Assembly: GCA_001899635.1 (NCBI GenBank)
Contig: MKVQ01000005.1
Span: 683,114-747,113 of the forward strand
Length of the DNA stretch: 64,000 nucleotides
Source: Myxococcales bacterium 68-20
GTDB lineage: Bacteria > Myxococcota_A > Polyangia > Polyangiales > Polyangiaceae
Direction: 5' to 3'
Shown piece after piece: positions 20,612 to 30,061 of this stretch (the stretch's first letter is position 1; each line of letters opens with the position of its first letter). The position numbers and the translations under genes are program-made. The notes under the pieces are model-generated. The model saw only the letters and a program-made list of their open reading frames with translations, searched no databases and was not told the DNA's origin.

Positions 20612-21742
20612 CTAACGCCGAAGGCGGCGCCGAGCGGCGGCAAGCGCGAGCGCGATCCCGACGACAGGAAGCCACGATGCGCCGCCGAGCGCGCGGGGAG
20701 CCGACGAGCAGGCTCCGCCGTTCTGCACGATCCTCCGTCGCGCCTTCTTTTTCTTCTTCGGCGTCACGTCCTCGTCGTCGTCCTCAATCGCTTCGTCGCC
20801 GTCCTCGTCAACATCGGTCGCCTCGTCGTCGGTGGTCGAGGTGTCGACGTCCACGGGCGGCTCGTCGTCCGTCTCGGGCGCGTCGGTGGTGGCGGGGAGC
20901 GGATGCCCCGCCGCCTGCGCCGCTTGACGGATCAACTGCTCGTTGAAGCGGACGCCTGCATAGATCGACGGGAGGTCGACGCAGCCGTTGCCGTGAGCGC
21001 CGGTCTGGGGAAAATCCGGGATCCCGCGCGACGTCACGGCGACGACGGCTCCGGCGGCATCGAAGAGCGGGCCGCCGCTGTCGCCGTAGCAGGTGGACTC
21101 GCCGGTCGCGACGTCGCCCTGCGGGAGCGCGTAGCTGATGCTCGCGTTTTGCTTCGTCTTGTACTGGAGCGTCTTCGGCCCCACGCCGAGCACCGTCGTC
21201 GTCCGCTGCATGCGCTGCGCGAGGCTGCGGTCCTGCCCGTCGACCCCGTAGCCCACCGCGGTCGTCGCCTCGTTCGCCGCGAGGGCCGAGAAGCGAACCG
21301 GCGCGATCTTCCCGCCGACGACGTCGCGATCGAGCTGGATGAGCGCGACGTCGAAGCTGCACATGTTCGAGGTCGCGGGGACGAAGATCTTTGCGCCTCG
21401 CGCCGCCGGAGCTCCGTTCGGACGCGCATTCACCCCGAGCATGATCGCGATCGAGCTCGGTTGCGCCTGCGTCCCGTAGCTCGCGCACTCGGCTTCACCG
21501 GTCGGCTGGGCAACGCAGTGCCGCGCCGTGAGCACCAGGTTCGGCGCGATGAGCGTGCCCGTACACGCCTGCTGCCCGTTCTGAGCGAGCATCACCGTCG
21601 CGTCCTGAGCGGTCGTCGAGACCGTGCCGCCGACCATCGCCTGCCCGGAGGTCTCGGTCGTCTCGTCGGCGGGAGCAGCGCAGGCGGTGACGGAGACGGC
21701 GAGGAGAGATGCCGTGAGCCAGGGCGAGACGCGCTTGGACAT
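20612..21742 (-). CDS. Trypsin-like serine protease (S1) with lipobox and C-terminal sorting-signal-like tail
   Basis: 376 residues from the ATG at 21742. The signal peptide ends in lipobox VTAC (Cys21). The S1 catalytic triad is His75 (LTARHC), Asp131 (SFDVALI) and Ser222 (CYGDSGGP). After residue 290 comes an acidic Asp/Glu/Thr-rich stalk, then KKKKKARRR, a Cys, a hydrophobic helix (WLPVVGIALALAAA) and RRRLRR. The end resembles MYXO-CTERM-type sorting signals, although the doubled-cysteine motif is not typical. The protease is secreted or surface-exposed; the substrate is unknown. Confidence 0.9.
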   Translation of the reverse strand: MSKRVSPWLTASLLAVSVTACAAPADETTETSGQAMVGGTVSTTAQDATVMLAQNGQQACTGTLIAPNLVLTARHCVAQPTGEAECASYGTQAQPSSIAIMLGVNARPNGAPAARGAKIFVPATSNMCSFDVALIQLDRDVVGGKIAPVRFSALAANEATTAVGYGVDGQDRSLAQRMQRTTTVLGVGPKTLQYKTKQNASISYALPQGDVATGESTCYGDSGGPLFDAAGAVVAVTSRGIPDFPQTGAHGNGCVDLPSIYAGVRFNEQLIRQAAQAAGHPLPATTDAPETDDEPPVDVDTSTTDDEATDVDEDGDEAIEDDDEDVTPKKKKKARRRIVQNGGACSSAPRALGGASWLPVVGIALALAAARRRLRR

Positions 21743-21937
21743 CGTCCTCGCGCCATTGCAGCGTGTGCGCCAGCGCAGCTCTCCGCGTTTTCGGGGTGAT
21801 CCGCGGGGTGATCCGGGCGATGCGCTGGATGTAGGCATCGCGATCGGGAATTGCCCACCCCCCGACGATCGCGCGGATCATGGGACAGGCGAGGAGCACC
21901 CCACGCGCACGGGCGCACGCGACGTCCTCGCGAGCAA

Positions 21938-22837
21938 CTACTTCAGCTGGCAGATGCGCGCTTGCTTGAAGAACGCCTTGGTCTGACGCGTGAAGAAGCC
22001 GACGGCCCCCTTCAGGTTGCCGAGGCCGCTCGCCGTCGCAGTCGTCGTCACGCCGCCATTCGTGACCGCGCAGGTGAGCGTGCCCTGCGCGAGGCGCGCC
22101 TTGATCGAGAACTCCTCGTTCGCCTGGAGCGCGGCGCGGTTCACGCGCTGGAGCGGGGTCGTCGTCACGGCGCTCGGCGTGCCCGTGAACCGGACGACGC
22201 TCGTCTTCTGCTCGGTCGCTTCGCCCTGCACGACCTCGACACCGCAGCCGACGGCCGAGAGCTGCCCGCCCGTCACGCTGGCGCCGAGGACGACGAAGTC
22301 CTGGCGGAGCCGCGGAGTGATCGCGCCGGACACCTCGGTCGAAGCCGAGCGGATCTCGACGATCACGTCCCCGACCGACGGAGTCTTGACGAAGACGGCG
22401 ACGTCGGCCGCGTCGGCCAGGCGGGTCTGCCGGTAGGCGGTGCCATCGTGCATCCAGCTCCCTTGCGAGAAACCATCGGCCGCCGCGAAGAAGCCCTTGT
22501 CGGTGGTGAGGTCGTCATCGAGCAGCTTCGTGCCGGCGATCGCCGCCGAGGTGGGATCACAGTCGTCGGCGTCGGGGATGCCGTCGCCGTCGGTGTCGGT
22601 CGGCGGCGTGGGCGTGGGATCGGGATCCGTCGTCGACGCCGGATCGTCGGTGTCGTCGTCGGTCGATGGAGTCGCCTCACCGCTGCTCGTCCCGTTCGTC
22701 CCCTTCGACGGCGACTTCGAGCTCGAGCCCGCGCGACGCGTCGTGTGTGTCGGCTCCGGCGCGCTGCACGCGAGCGTCGTCACGGCAAACGACGCGACGA
22801 GGCCAACGAACACGACACACGCACGCGACATCTCCAT
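21938..22837 (-). CDS. Secreted lipoprotein with calcium-binding thrombospondin-3-like motif
   Basis: 299 residues from the ATG at 22837, preceded by GAGGAG 8 nt upstream; a second ATG is two codons on. Signal peptide with lipobox TTLAC. A Thr/Ser/Asp/Pro-rich stalk leads to DTDGDGIPDADDCDPT (about residues 80-95), a calcium-binding thrombospondin type-3 repeat. The remaining 200 residues are a beta-rich domain (GSWMHDGTAYRQTRLADAAD) like the jelly-roll lectin domains of other myxobacterial lipoproteins. Function unknown. It is divergent from the lipoprotein gene at 22985. Confidence 0.75.
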   Translation of the reverse strand: MEMSRACVVFVGLVASFAVTTLACSAPEPTHTTRRAGSSSKSPSKGTNGTSSGEATPSTDDDTDDPASTTDPDPTPTPPTDTDGDGIPDADDCDPTSAAIAGTKLLDDDLTTDKGFFAAADGFSQGSWMHDGTAYRQTRLADAADVAVFVKTPSVGDVIVEIRSASTEVSGAITPRLRQDFVVLGASVTGGQLSAVGCGVEVVQGEATEQKTSVVRFTGTPSAVTTTPLQRVNRAALQANEEFSIKARLAQGTLTCAVTNGGVTTTATASGLGNLKGAVGFFTRQTKAFFKQARICQLK

Positions 22838-22984
22838 GCAACGCTCCTCGTCGGTCAGGATAGCGGGCATTCGCGAACGCGCTTGCTTTTCCGAGTGATC
22901 CCGGTTCACACGCGATCCACGCTGCGCGATCGGCGCAAGTGGCCACGTGACAGAACGACGAGCAGACGATGTAGACTGCCGCCG

Positions 22985-24199
22985 ATGTCGTCGCGCCGCC
23001 TCGCCTCGCTTGTCGCGTTTGCGCTCGCGTGCGGGAGCGCGTCGTGCGCGGCCATCCTCGGGTTCGAGCGCCTCTCCGAGGAGCTGGCCGAGGGCGGCAT
23101 CCCGGACGGCGGCGGGAGCGACGCCCCCACGCTCGACGGCGGCCCCGATGCTCCGACGAACGCGGCGTGCACGGAGCTCGGCGTCCCTGCCCCGCCCGCC
23201 GACGCCGCCGTCGGGACCACCCCCACGATCCTCGGCGCGCTCCGCGTGCTGGATTTCGGGCTCGAGGTCGACGGCGCCGGACCGCAGATCCCCGGCTTCA
23301 ACCTCGATCTCACCTGCTCGACCGACATCGCCTCGAGCAGCTGCACGACGAAGCTCCTGCCGACGACGTTCGAGACGCACGCCAAGGACAAGAACGCCAG
23401 CGGGCTCGACAACGCGGGCTTCAGCTTGATCGAGTACATCTCGCGCTTCAGCGACGTGCTCAGCCCGAAGGGCATCAACGACGGCATCAAGGCCGGCAAA
23501 TACGGCGCCGTGATCCGCGTCGAGGGGTGGAACGGCCTCCCCGACGACGACGACATCCGCGTCGAGATCTTCCCCGCCATCGGCTTCGACGAGAACGGCA
23601 ACGGTGGCGCGACGCCGGAGCTCGATGAGGACGACCTCTGGCTGCTCGACGGCCGCTTCAAGGTCGGCGGGGTCCTGGAGGCTTCGACGATCAAATCGGA
23701 TCGCGCGTGGGTCGCGGGCGGCCGGGCGGTGGCGCGCTTCAAGCACGTCACGCTCCCGCTGCTCCTCGCCGACGATCCGAAGCCGTTCGACGTCCACATG
23801 ACCGACGCAGTGGTCGCGGTGACGATCGGAACGGCCCCGTCGGGCAAGCGAGAGCTTCGTGACGGCGTCATCGGCGGTCGCTGGAAGACGTCGGACTTCC
23901 TCGCGCAGGTGCGGACGATCTTCCTCGCGAACTCGAACGGTCTCGTGAACACGACGCTCTGCGACGACGTCCCCGGCGCCAAGCTGATCTACGGCAGCGT
24001 GAAGGACACGATCTGCGACGGCCGCGACATCCGCTCCGACAGCGAAGACGGCAAGGGCCTGCCCTGCGATGCGATCTCGGCGGGAGCGCGCATCGAGACG
24101 TACCGGGTCAACGAGCTCGGGACGTTCGCGATGCCGAACGACGGCGGCGTGCGCTGCCAGGCTCCGGCGATCCCGCTCGGCGACGACTGCCCGCCCTGA
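22985..24199 (+). CDS. Lipoprotein, paralogue of the one at 55450-56709
   Basis: 404 residues. Signal peptide MSSRRLASLVAFALACGSASC ends in a probable lipobox. After an Asp/Gly/Pro linker the protein is a single large domain with VIRVEGWNGLPDDDDIRVEI (near residue 175), AVVAVTIGTAPSGKRELRDG and LPCDAISAGARIE near the end. The same order of motifs occurs in the lipoprotein at 55450-56709, so the two define a paralogous family. No enzyme signature is visible. The gene converges on the aminopeptidase gene with 28 bp between stops. Confidence 0.8.
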   Translation: MSSRRLASLVAFALACGSASCAAILGFERLSEELAEGGIPDGGGSDAPTLDGGPDAPTNAACTELGVPAPPADAAVGTTPTILGALRVLDFGLEVDGAGPQIPGFNLDLTCSTDIASSSCTTKLLPTTFETHAKDKNASGLDNAGFSLIEYISRFSDVLSPKGINDGIKAGKYGAVIRVEGWNGLPDDDDIRVEIFPAIGFDENGNGGATPELDEDDLWLLDGRFKVGGVLEASTIKSDRAWVAGGRAVARFKHVTLPLLLADDPKPFDVHMTDAVVAVTIGTAPSGKRELRDGVIGGRWKTSDFLAQVRTIFLANSNGLVNTTLCDDVPGAKLIYGSVKDTICDGRDIRSDSEDGKGLPCDAISAGARIETYRVNELGTFAMPNDGGVRCQAPAIPLGDDCPP

Positions 24200-24227
24200 A
24201 GAGCGCCGCCCCGCGAGGTCGGAGCGC

Positions 24228-25277
24228 TCAGGGACAGCCGCCGGCGATGAGCGGGCGGAGCAGGATCGCGGGGTCGGTGTGAGGAGGCGACGCCGCCGCG
24301 ATCGGGCGCACTCGATCGAGCGTCTTCAGCATGCGGGGAAAGCTGCCGCCGCACGTCGCGAGGAGCTCGGCGAGCTCCGGCTTGCCCGAGCCGTAGGTCT
24401 TGTATTGGATGAGCGTCGCGTTCGTGACCGGGCGCTTGATCTTGAGCTCGGCGCGGAGGGCGTCGGTGATGCGCTTCTTCTCGGCGAGCTTCTCCTCGCG
24501 CGAGAGCTTCGACGCGTAGAGCTTCGCGAGCTCCGCGTAGGCAGCCTTCATGACCTGCCCCCGTCGCGTGCCTCTCGCGCGCGCCTCGAGGAAGCTGGCC
24601 TTCTCCGGCGAGTCCGGCCCCCGCGCCTCGTCGAGGTACTTCGCGGCGAGCTCGTCGCCGAAGAATGACGCCACGCTCTCGTTGAGGGTGCTCTGGTTCG
24701 GGACGTAGAACGTCGCGTGGAGCGTCTCGTGGAGCACCACGTCGGCGAGATCGCCGAGCGCGTCGTCGCCGTCCGAGATCATCGTCGAGAGGATCGGGTC
24801 GTCGAACCAGCCGAGAGTCGAATACGCCTGCGACGGCCGGAGGTCGACGTCCCAGCCCTCGGCGGCGAGCTCGTCGGCATACGCCTTCGCCTCCTTGCGA
24901 TCGAACCAACCGGTATACGTGATGCTCCCGACGATCGGGAACTTCCACGCGCGCGGCCGGAACGCGAGCGGATGACACGCGCTCACCACCCAGACGACGG
25001 CAGGGCGACTGATCCACACGTAGCGCTCGTAGTTGTCCGTCCGGGCAAGGCCGTAGCGTTCGCCGAACGCCTTGATCGGAGCGACATGCGCGAGGAGGTC
25101 GCGGGTGCGCTTGTCGAGATGGCCGCCCTTGACCACCTCGTCGATCGCGATGCCGCGCCGGTTCAGGTCCTCCTGCCCGGCCGCAGCCTGGGTGATGTAG
25201 CGCACCGGCAAGCAGCCCGCCGTGAGGAGGACGAAGAGGGCTAGAGCGACGACGTGCAGAGGGCGCATGGCGCGCAT
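24228..25277 (-). CDS. Predicted zinc aminopeptidase lipoprotein (COG4324-like)
   Basis: 349 residues from the ATG at 25277 (ATGs at 25298 and 25268 are also in frame). Signal peptide with lipobox LLTAGC. The zincin motif HETLH sits at about residue 188 (DVVLHETLHATFYV), followed by the third-ligand region NESVASFFGDELA. GWFDDPILSTM and WKFPIVGSITYTGWFD match the conserved parts of the predicted aminopeptidase family (DUF2265). It should hydrolyse peptides on the periplasmic or surface side. Divergent from the TPR gene across about 415 bp. Confidence 0.85.
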   Translation of the reverse strand: MRAMRPLHVVALALFVLLTAGCLPVRYITQAAAGQEDLNRRGIAIDEVVKGGHLDKRTRDLLAHVAPIKAFGERYGLARTDNYERYVWISRPAVVWVVSACHPLAFRPRAWKFPIVGSITYTGWFDRKEAKAYADELAAEGWDVDLRPSQAYSTLGWFDDPILSTMISDGDDALGDLADVVLHETLHATFYVPNQSTLNESVASFFGDELAAKYLDEARGPDSPEKASFLEARARGTRRGQVMKAAYAELAKLYASKLSREEKLAEKKRITDALRAELKIKRPVTNATLIQYKTYGSGKPELAELLATCGGSFPRMLKTLDRVRPIAAASPPHTDPAILLRPLIAGGCP

Positions 25278-25692
25278 GGCGGCGGACCATGCTCGCATCG
25301 CTCAGGAGTGCGCGCCACCGATCCGGCGAGCGAGACCGGCCGGCCCGCCGGTCGACGGATGACCTCCTCCCCGAACGATCACATCCACCACGTCTCTCCG
25401 GCCGAGCGCGCCGCGCCGCGCGGCCATTTTGTCCCAGCGCCGTGCTCGCGCCCTCGCGCCCCCCTCGCGCTAGCCGTCAGGGTCAGCCGCAAGGCCTTCG
25501 AGGCCTCGCTCGGCGAGCCCGCCCGGCGGGCATCCAGAACCCCACAGGATTTCGAGGCCCAGCTCGATCAACCGCGCGCTCGCCGCCAGCACGGGACGAT
25601 CCGAGCTCCTCCGTGTCTCGGTCAAGAAGCACGGGAAGGACGAGCGTGCTTGACGCCCGCCTCTCCTTTCAGCAAAACGAGTCCTTCGAGCG
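25278..25692. other. Spacer between divergent genes; no gene seen
   Basis: About 415 bp separating the aminopeptidase and TPR genes. Open frames here lack ribosome sites and credible protein composition. Both promoters must lie here; I could not pick them with confidence. Confidence 0.4.
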
Positions 25693-26718
25693 ATGGATCA
25701 ACTCTCCGCGCATCTCGATCGAGGCTGGGACCTCGCGCAGAAGGGCGACGCCGCCGGCGCAAGCGCATGCGCCAAACGCGCGCTGGAAATCGATCCGCAG
25801 TCGCCCGAGGTGCACAACCTCCTCGGCTACACGTCCGCGTTGTCGGGCGAGTCGGACGAGGCGCTCGAGCACTATCGGCAGGCGATCGCGCTCGACGAGA
25901 CGTACCTCGAAGCGATGCTCAACGCCGCCGAGGTGCTCATGCACCCGCTCGGCGAGTGGGATGAAGCCGTGGACCTTTGTGACGACGCGCTCGAGTACGC
26001 GGAGACGAAAGAGGAGATGGCCGACTGCCTGCTCCTCCGCGTCGACGCGCTGCTCGGCAAGGGCGACGTCGAGGAAGCGAAGAAGTGCATGGCACGTTTG
26101 CCCGATCCGCCCTTCGAGAACGGGAGCTACGTCTTCCTGATCGGGCGCGCGTACTACGAGCTCGGTGAGACCGAGAAGGCCGCTCCGTTCATCGAGGAGG
26201 CCGTGCGCACCGATCCGACCCACGCGGACGCCTACTATTACCTCGGGCTCCTGCGCGACGACGCGGGCGACACGCGCGGCGCCGTCGAGGCGTTCCTCCG
26301 CTCGCGCGCGCTCGACATGACGAAGCCGCCCCCTGCCTGGGCGCCCTCGCCGGACGCGTTCGCGCAGCTCGTCCGCCGCGTCATCCAGAGCCTCGACGCG
26401 CTTCTCGCGCGCTGGGTCCGCGACGCCGACATCTACATCGTCGACGTGCCGGGCGCCGAGCTCGTGGTCGACGGCGTCGATCCGCGCGCGATGGTGATCC
26501 TCGACGCGCGCACGCCGGAGGAGGCCGCTGCGGCAGGCCTCGGCGACACCGGCGGATTGCAGGCGCGGCTCTTCATCTACCAGCGCAACGTCGAGCGTGG
26601 CGCCGGCTCGGTCGCGGCGCTCGAGAGCGAGCTGACGGCGGGGCTCGAGCGCGAGATCACCGCGGTGTTCCTCGATCGCGACAGTCCGACTCCCCCCGAG
26701 AAGCATCAGCTGAACTGA
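25693..26718 (+). CDS. TPR protein with a C-terminal zincin-like domain lacking the metal site
   Basis: 341 residues. Residues 5-215 are about six tetratricopeptide repeats (ALEIDPQSPEVHNLLGYTSA; AVRTDPTHADAYYYLGLL). The C-terminal 110 residues (IVDVPGAELVVDGVDP, ARLFIYQRNVERGAGS) look like the small zincin-like metallopeptidase family of PF06262 type. Where that family has HEIxHHF, this protein has REITAVF (residues 320-326), so both metal-binding histidines are absent. It is therefore probably a scaffold rather than an enzyme. The domain match is by eye and needs profile confirmation. The DPP-IV-like gene follows after 71 bp. Confidence 0.85.
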   Translation: MDQLSAHLDRGWDLAQKGDAAGASACAKRALEIDPQSPEVHNLLGYTSALSGESDEALEHYRQAIALDETYLEAMLNAAEVLMHPLGEWDEAVDLCDDALEYAETKEEMADCLLLRVDALLGKGDVEEAKKCMARLPDPPFENGSYVFLIGRAYYELGETEKAAPFIEEAVRTDPTHADAYYYLGLLRDDAGDTRGAVEAFLRSRALDMTKPPPAWAPSPDAFAQLVRRVIQSLDALLARWVRDADIYIVDVPGAELVVDGVDPRAMVILDARTPEEAAAAGLGDTGGLQARLFIYQRNVERGAGSVAALESELTAGLEREITAVFLDRDSPTPPEKHQLN

Positions 26719-26789
26719 GCTCGCAGGCTTCGGCTCCAGCCGCCGGAGCGACGACCGCCGGCCGGGCGCGGCGGAGAACAGGACATTCC

Positions 26790-29150
26790 ATGAGCCGGCG
26801 AAGCATCCTCACGATCACGATCGGCGCGGCCGCTCTCGTCGCCTGCGGCGGCCACACGAGCCCCCACTCGGGATCGCGATCCCTCCTCCGCGTCCTCCAC
26901 GATCAGCCCTCCGTCCCGCTGAAGATCGAGCGGGTGGAGATCGCGCCGGCGAGCGCGAGCCGCGTGGGCTTCGCGCGCATGGCCCGGCATCCCGAGCCCG
27001 GCTGGAACGTGCCGCGCCAGACGCAGCATGCGCCCGACGGCAAGACGGTGACGTTCCTCGCGAGCGAGCAGGGCGACGAGACGATGTCGCTCTTCGCGTT
27101 CGACGCCACGACGGGCAAGAGCGAGGTGCTTCTCCGGGCCAAGGACCTCGGCGACACGGGGACGGCCACGCGCTCGCGCGAAGAGGAGCTCCGCCGCGAG
27201 CGCCAGCGGGATCGCAACGAAGGCATCACCCAGCACCTGTGGGCGAAGAAGACGAAGCTGCTCGTCATCCCGCACGCAGGCGACATCTTCGTCCGCGACT
27301 TCGCGCGTGAGCCCGCGGGCACCGTCCGACGCCTGACGAAGACGCCCGAGCCGGAGCTCGACGCTCGACCGTGCGACACGGGAGAGCGCATCGCGTTCGT
27401 CCGCAAGGGTGAGCTCTTCTCCATCGACGTCGCGACCGGCAAGGAGACCGCGCTCACGACCCCCGTGCGGAACGTGCCCGAGGGCATCACCGGCATCACG
27501 CGCGGGCTCTCCGACTTCGTCGCGCAGGAGGAGCTCGGCGAACCGAGCGGCTTCTTCTGGTCGCCGAAGTGCGATCGCCTCGTGTACCTCGAGGTCGACG
27601 AGCGGCCGGTCGAGCAGCTCCCCGTGCTCGGCTACCGAGGCGAGCCCGATCTGATGATGCAGCGCTACCCGCGCGCCGGGAAGAAGAACCCGTCCGTGCG
27701 CGCGGGCATCGTCGACGTCGCGACGCGGAAGACGACGTGGCTCGACTGGCGCGACCCGCCGGCGAAGAAGGGTGACGCTCCCTCCGAGCGTTACCTCGGC
27801 CGCTTCACGTGGAGCGCCGACGGCAAGTCGCTCTTCGTCCAGTCGATGACGCGCGATCAGAAGCGCGTCGCCCTCGTGCGTGTCGATCCGTCGAGCGGAG
27901 CCACGACCGAGCTCGCCGTCGAGACGAGCCCCGCGTGGGTCTCGTTCTCACCGATCCGCGTACTGTCGGGGTCGAACGACCTCGTCGTCACGTCGACGAA
28001 GTCGGGCCACCGCCATCTCGAGGTCCGCAGCCAGAAGGACGGCGCGCTCGTCCGCGCCCTCACGAGCGGCGACTGGGACGTCGAGTCGATCGCGGGCATC
28101 GACGAGGCCGGAGGCCGCGTGCTCTTCAGCGGCACCAAGGACGGCCCGCTCGAGCGCCATCTCTATTCGGTCCCGCTGGTCGCGAACCCGAACGCGGCGG
28201 ACGCCGCCAAGGCCACCGTCACGCGCCTCACGACCGAGCGCGGGGTACACTCGGTGAAGGTCGACGAGACAGGGGCGACCTGGGTCGACGTCCACTCCGC
28301 GACCGACCGGCCCCCGGCGGCGGTCGTCGTGCGCGACGGAAAGGTCGCCGGCCAGCTCCCCGTCCCGTCCGATCCCGACATCACGGCCCTCGGTCTCCGC
28401 CCCGTCGAGCACGTGACGGTGAAGGCCAAGGACGGCGAGACGCTCCACGGCGCGCTCCTCCGCCCGCGCGTGCTCACCGGCCGCCATCCGGCGATCGTCG
28501 TGGTCTACGGCGGGCCCGAGGCGCAGCTCGTCTACGACTCGTGGGCTCCACGCCTCCTCTGGCAGCACCTCGCCGATCGCGGCTTCGTCGTCTTCCAGCT
28601 CGACAACCGCGGCTCCGGCGGGCGCGGGCGCGCCTTCGCGCAGAAGGTCCACAAGCAGCTCGGCCAGCTCGAGCTCGAAGATCAGATCACGGGCGCGGAG
28701 TACCTCGCCTCCCTGCCCTTCGTCGATGCCTCACGCATCGGCATCTACGGGCACAGCTACGGCGGTTTCATGGCGGCCCTCGCAATGTTCGAGGGAAAGG
28801 GCGTCTTCCGCGCGGGCGTGGCCGGAGCGCCGGTCACCGACTGGCGGCTCTACGACACGGGCTACACCGAACGCTACATGGAGACGCCGGAGACCAACGC
28901 CGCCGGATACGAGGCCTCCGACCTCGCGAAGAAGGTCGCCGGACTCACTGGCAAGCTGATGCTCACGCACGCGCTGATGGACGAAAACGTGCACTACGCA
29001 CACACCGCCCGTCTCGTGGACGCGCTGATCGCCGCCGACAAGCGCTTCGAGCTCCTCGTCCTCCCAGGCGAGCGCCACGGACTTCGAGCCCCTGCTGCCC
29101 GAGCGTACGTCCCGAAGCGCATCGCCGAGTTTTTCGCCGAGAACCTGTAG
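26790..29150 (+). CDS. S9 family peptidase (dipeptidyl peptidase IV-like) lipoprotein
   Basis: 786 residues. Signal peptide with lipobox AALVACGG. The N-terminal half is a DPP-IV-type beta-propeller (DGKTVTFLASEQGDETM, LFSIDVATGKE, FTWSADGKSLFVQS). The C-terminal alpha/beta-hydrolase domain carries the catalytic triad Ser656 (YGHSYGGFM), Asp731 (HALMDENVHY) and His763 (PGERHGLR). It should release dipeptides, typically X-Pro, from peptides outside the cytoplasm. Full length for the family. A weak 6-bp hairpin lies at 29153-29168 just after the stop. Confidence 0.95.
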   Translation: MSRRSILTITIGAAALVACGGHTSPHSGSRSLLRVLHDQPSVPLKIERVEIAPASASRVGFARMARHPEPGWNVPRQTQHAPDGKTVTFLASEQGDETMSLFAFDATTGKSEVLLRAKDLGDTGTATRSREEELRRERQRDRNEGITQHLWAKKTKLLVIPHAGDIFVRDFAREPAGTVRRLTKTPEPELDARPCDTGERIAFVRKGELFSIDVATGKETALTTPVRNVPEGITGITRGLSDFVAQEELGEPSGFFWSPKCDRLVYLEVDERPVEQLPVLGYRGEPDLMMQRYPRAGKKNPSVRAGIVDVATRKTTWLDWRDPPAKKGDAPSERYLGRFTWSADGKSLFVQSMTRDQKRVALVRVDPSSGATTELAVETSPAWVSFSPIRVLSGSNDLVVTSTKSGHRHLEVRSQKDGALVRALTSGDWDVESIAGIDEAGGRVLFSGTKDGPLERHLYSVPLVANPNAADAAKATVTRLTTERGVHSVKVDETGATWVDVHSATDRPPAAVVVRDGKVAGQLPVPSDPDITALGLRPVEHVTVKAKDGETLHGALLRPRVLTGRHPAIVVVYGGPEAQLVYDSWAPRLLWQHLADRGFVVFQLDNRGSGGRGRAFAQKVHKQLGQLELEDQITGAEYLASLPFVDASRIGIYGHSYGGFMAALAMFEGKGVFRAGVAGAPVTDWRLYDTGYTERYMETPETNAAGYEASDLAKKVAGLTGKLMLTHALMDENVHYAHTARLVDALIAADKRFELLVLPGERHGLRAPAARAYVPKRIAEFFAENL

Positions 29151-29492
29151 CGCGCTCCTCCCGGAGCGTGGTCCGAGACGGGGCGGCTCTTCAGGGCCTC
29201 GGCGTGTCTCGGCACGATCCATGAGCCCGTGCGCCTCCTCCCGCGAGCTGCGGAGGAGCTTTGGCTGCCGCGGCGGACGTCTGGGCGCTGAAGCGCATCG
29301 CTCGCGAGATGCTCGAACAGCGCCCTGAAGCCGAGTCGAAGGAGCTTTGCTTCCCTAGTTCCGGGCAATGCAAAACTCGCTCAGCTCGATCGCATCGACG
29401 GAGCCTCGTGACGCACCACCAGCCCTCGCGACGATCGCGTAGCCGCGACGGCGCTCGCAGGCTCTTGCGGTCAACTCACCGAGCGGTCAACA
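29151..29492. other. Spacer; no gene seen
   Basis: About 340 bp between the DPP-IV-like and cupin genes. It begins with a 6-bp hairpin (29153-29158 with 29163-29168) that may end the peptidase transcript. No convincing ORF on either strand. Confidence 0.4.
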
Positions 29493-29501
29493 TTGCCGCC
29501 C

Positions 29502-29987
29502 GTGCCGAGCGAGAAGAAGCGTACTCCGATCCATCTGCCTCCGGGCGCAGGCCGCGCGTACGCGATGGGCCCGCTACATGCGGTCTTCAAGGCGGACGGC
29601 GACGAGACGCGCGGGCGGTACTCGATCTCGGAGTGGTGGCTCGAGCCCTACACGCGCGGCCCGGGCGCGCACACGCACGAGGAAGACGACGTCTTCTTCG
29701 TGCTCGAGGGGACGATGAGCTTCTTCGTGGGCGGCGCGTGGATCGACGCGCCGAAGGGCTCGCTGGTGATCGCGCCCGGAGGCACGGCACACGACTTCGA
29801 GAACCGCACCGCCGAGCGGGCGGGCGCGCTCAACCTCTCCGTACCCGGCGACTTCGAGCCGAACATGGAGGGGATCGCCGAGTGGTTTCGTGCGCGCTCC
29901 GCCGCCGAGTCCCGCACGGAGAACGCGCCAGACAGCCAATCGGTTGATCCAGACAGCCGCGACGCTCGAAGCAAAGAGCGCGGTTAA
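29502..29987 (+). CDS. Cupin-domain protein
   Basis: 161 residues from a GTG at 29502 (a TTG three codons earlier is the alternative; no clear ribosome site for either). A single cupin fold spans about 25-120: first motif PGAHTHEEDDVFFVLEG with the metal-binding His/His/Glu, second motif GSLVIAPGGTAHDFENR with the last histidine. The C-terminal 45 residues are charged and probably disordered. Cupins of this size can be dioxygenases, isomerases or sensors; nothing in the neighbourhood narrows it down. Confidence 0.88.
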   Translation: MPSEKKRTPIHLPPGAGRAYAMGPLHAVFKADGDETRGRYSISEWWLEPYTRGPGAHTHEEDDVFFVLEGTMSFFVGGAWIDAPKGSLVIAPGGTAHDFENRTAERAGALNLSVPGDFEPNMEGIAEWFRARSAAESRTENAPDSQSVDPDSRDARSKERG

Positions 29988-30061
29988 CACTCGTCGGTGA
30001 CGTCCACGACCACGCGCCGGCTTCCGCCGAGCCTCGTTCGAGGGCGAAACGCGAATCAGCG

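Noticed and set aside
25254-25964. A 236-residue plus-strand frame upstream of the TPR gene
   Set aside because: It runs across the intergenic spacer into the TPR gene in another frame, with Arg/Pro-rich sequence and no ribosome site.
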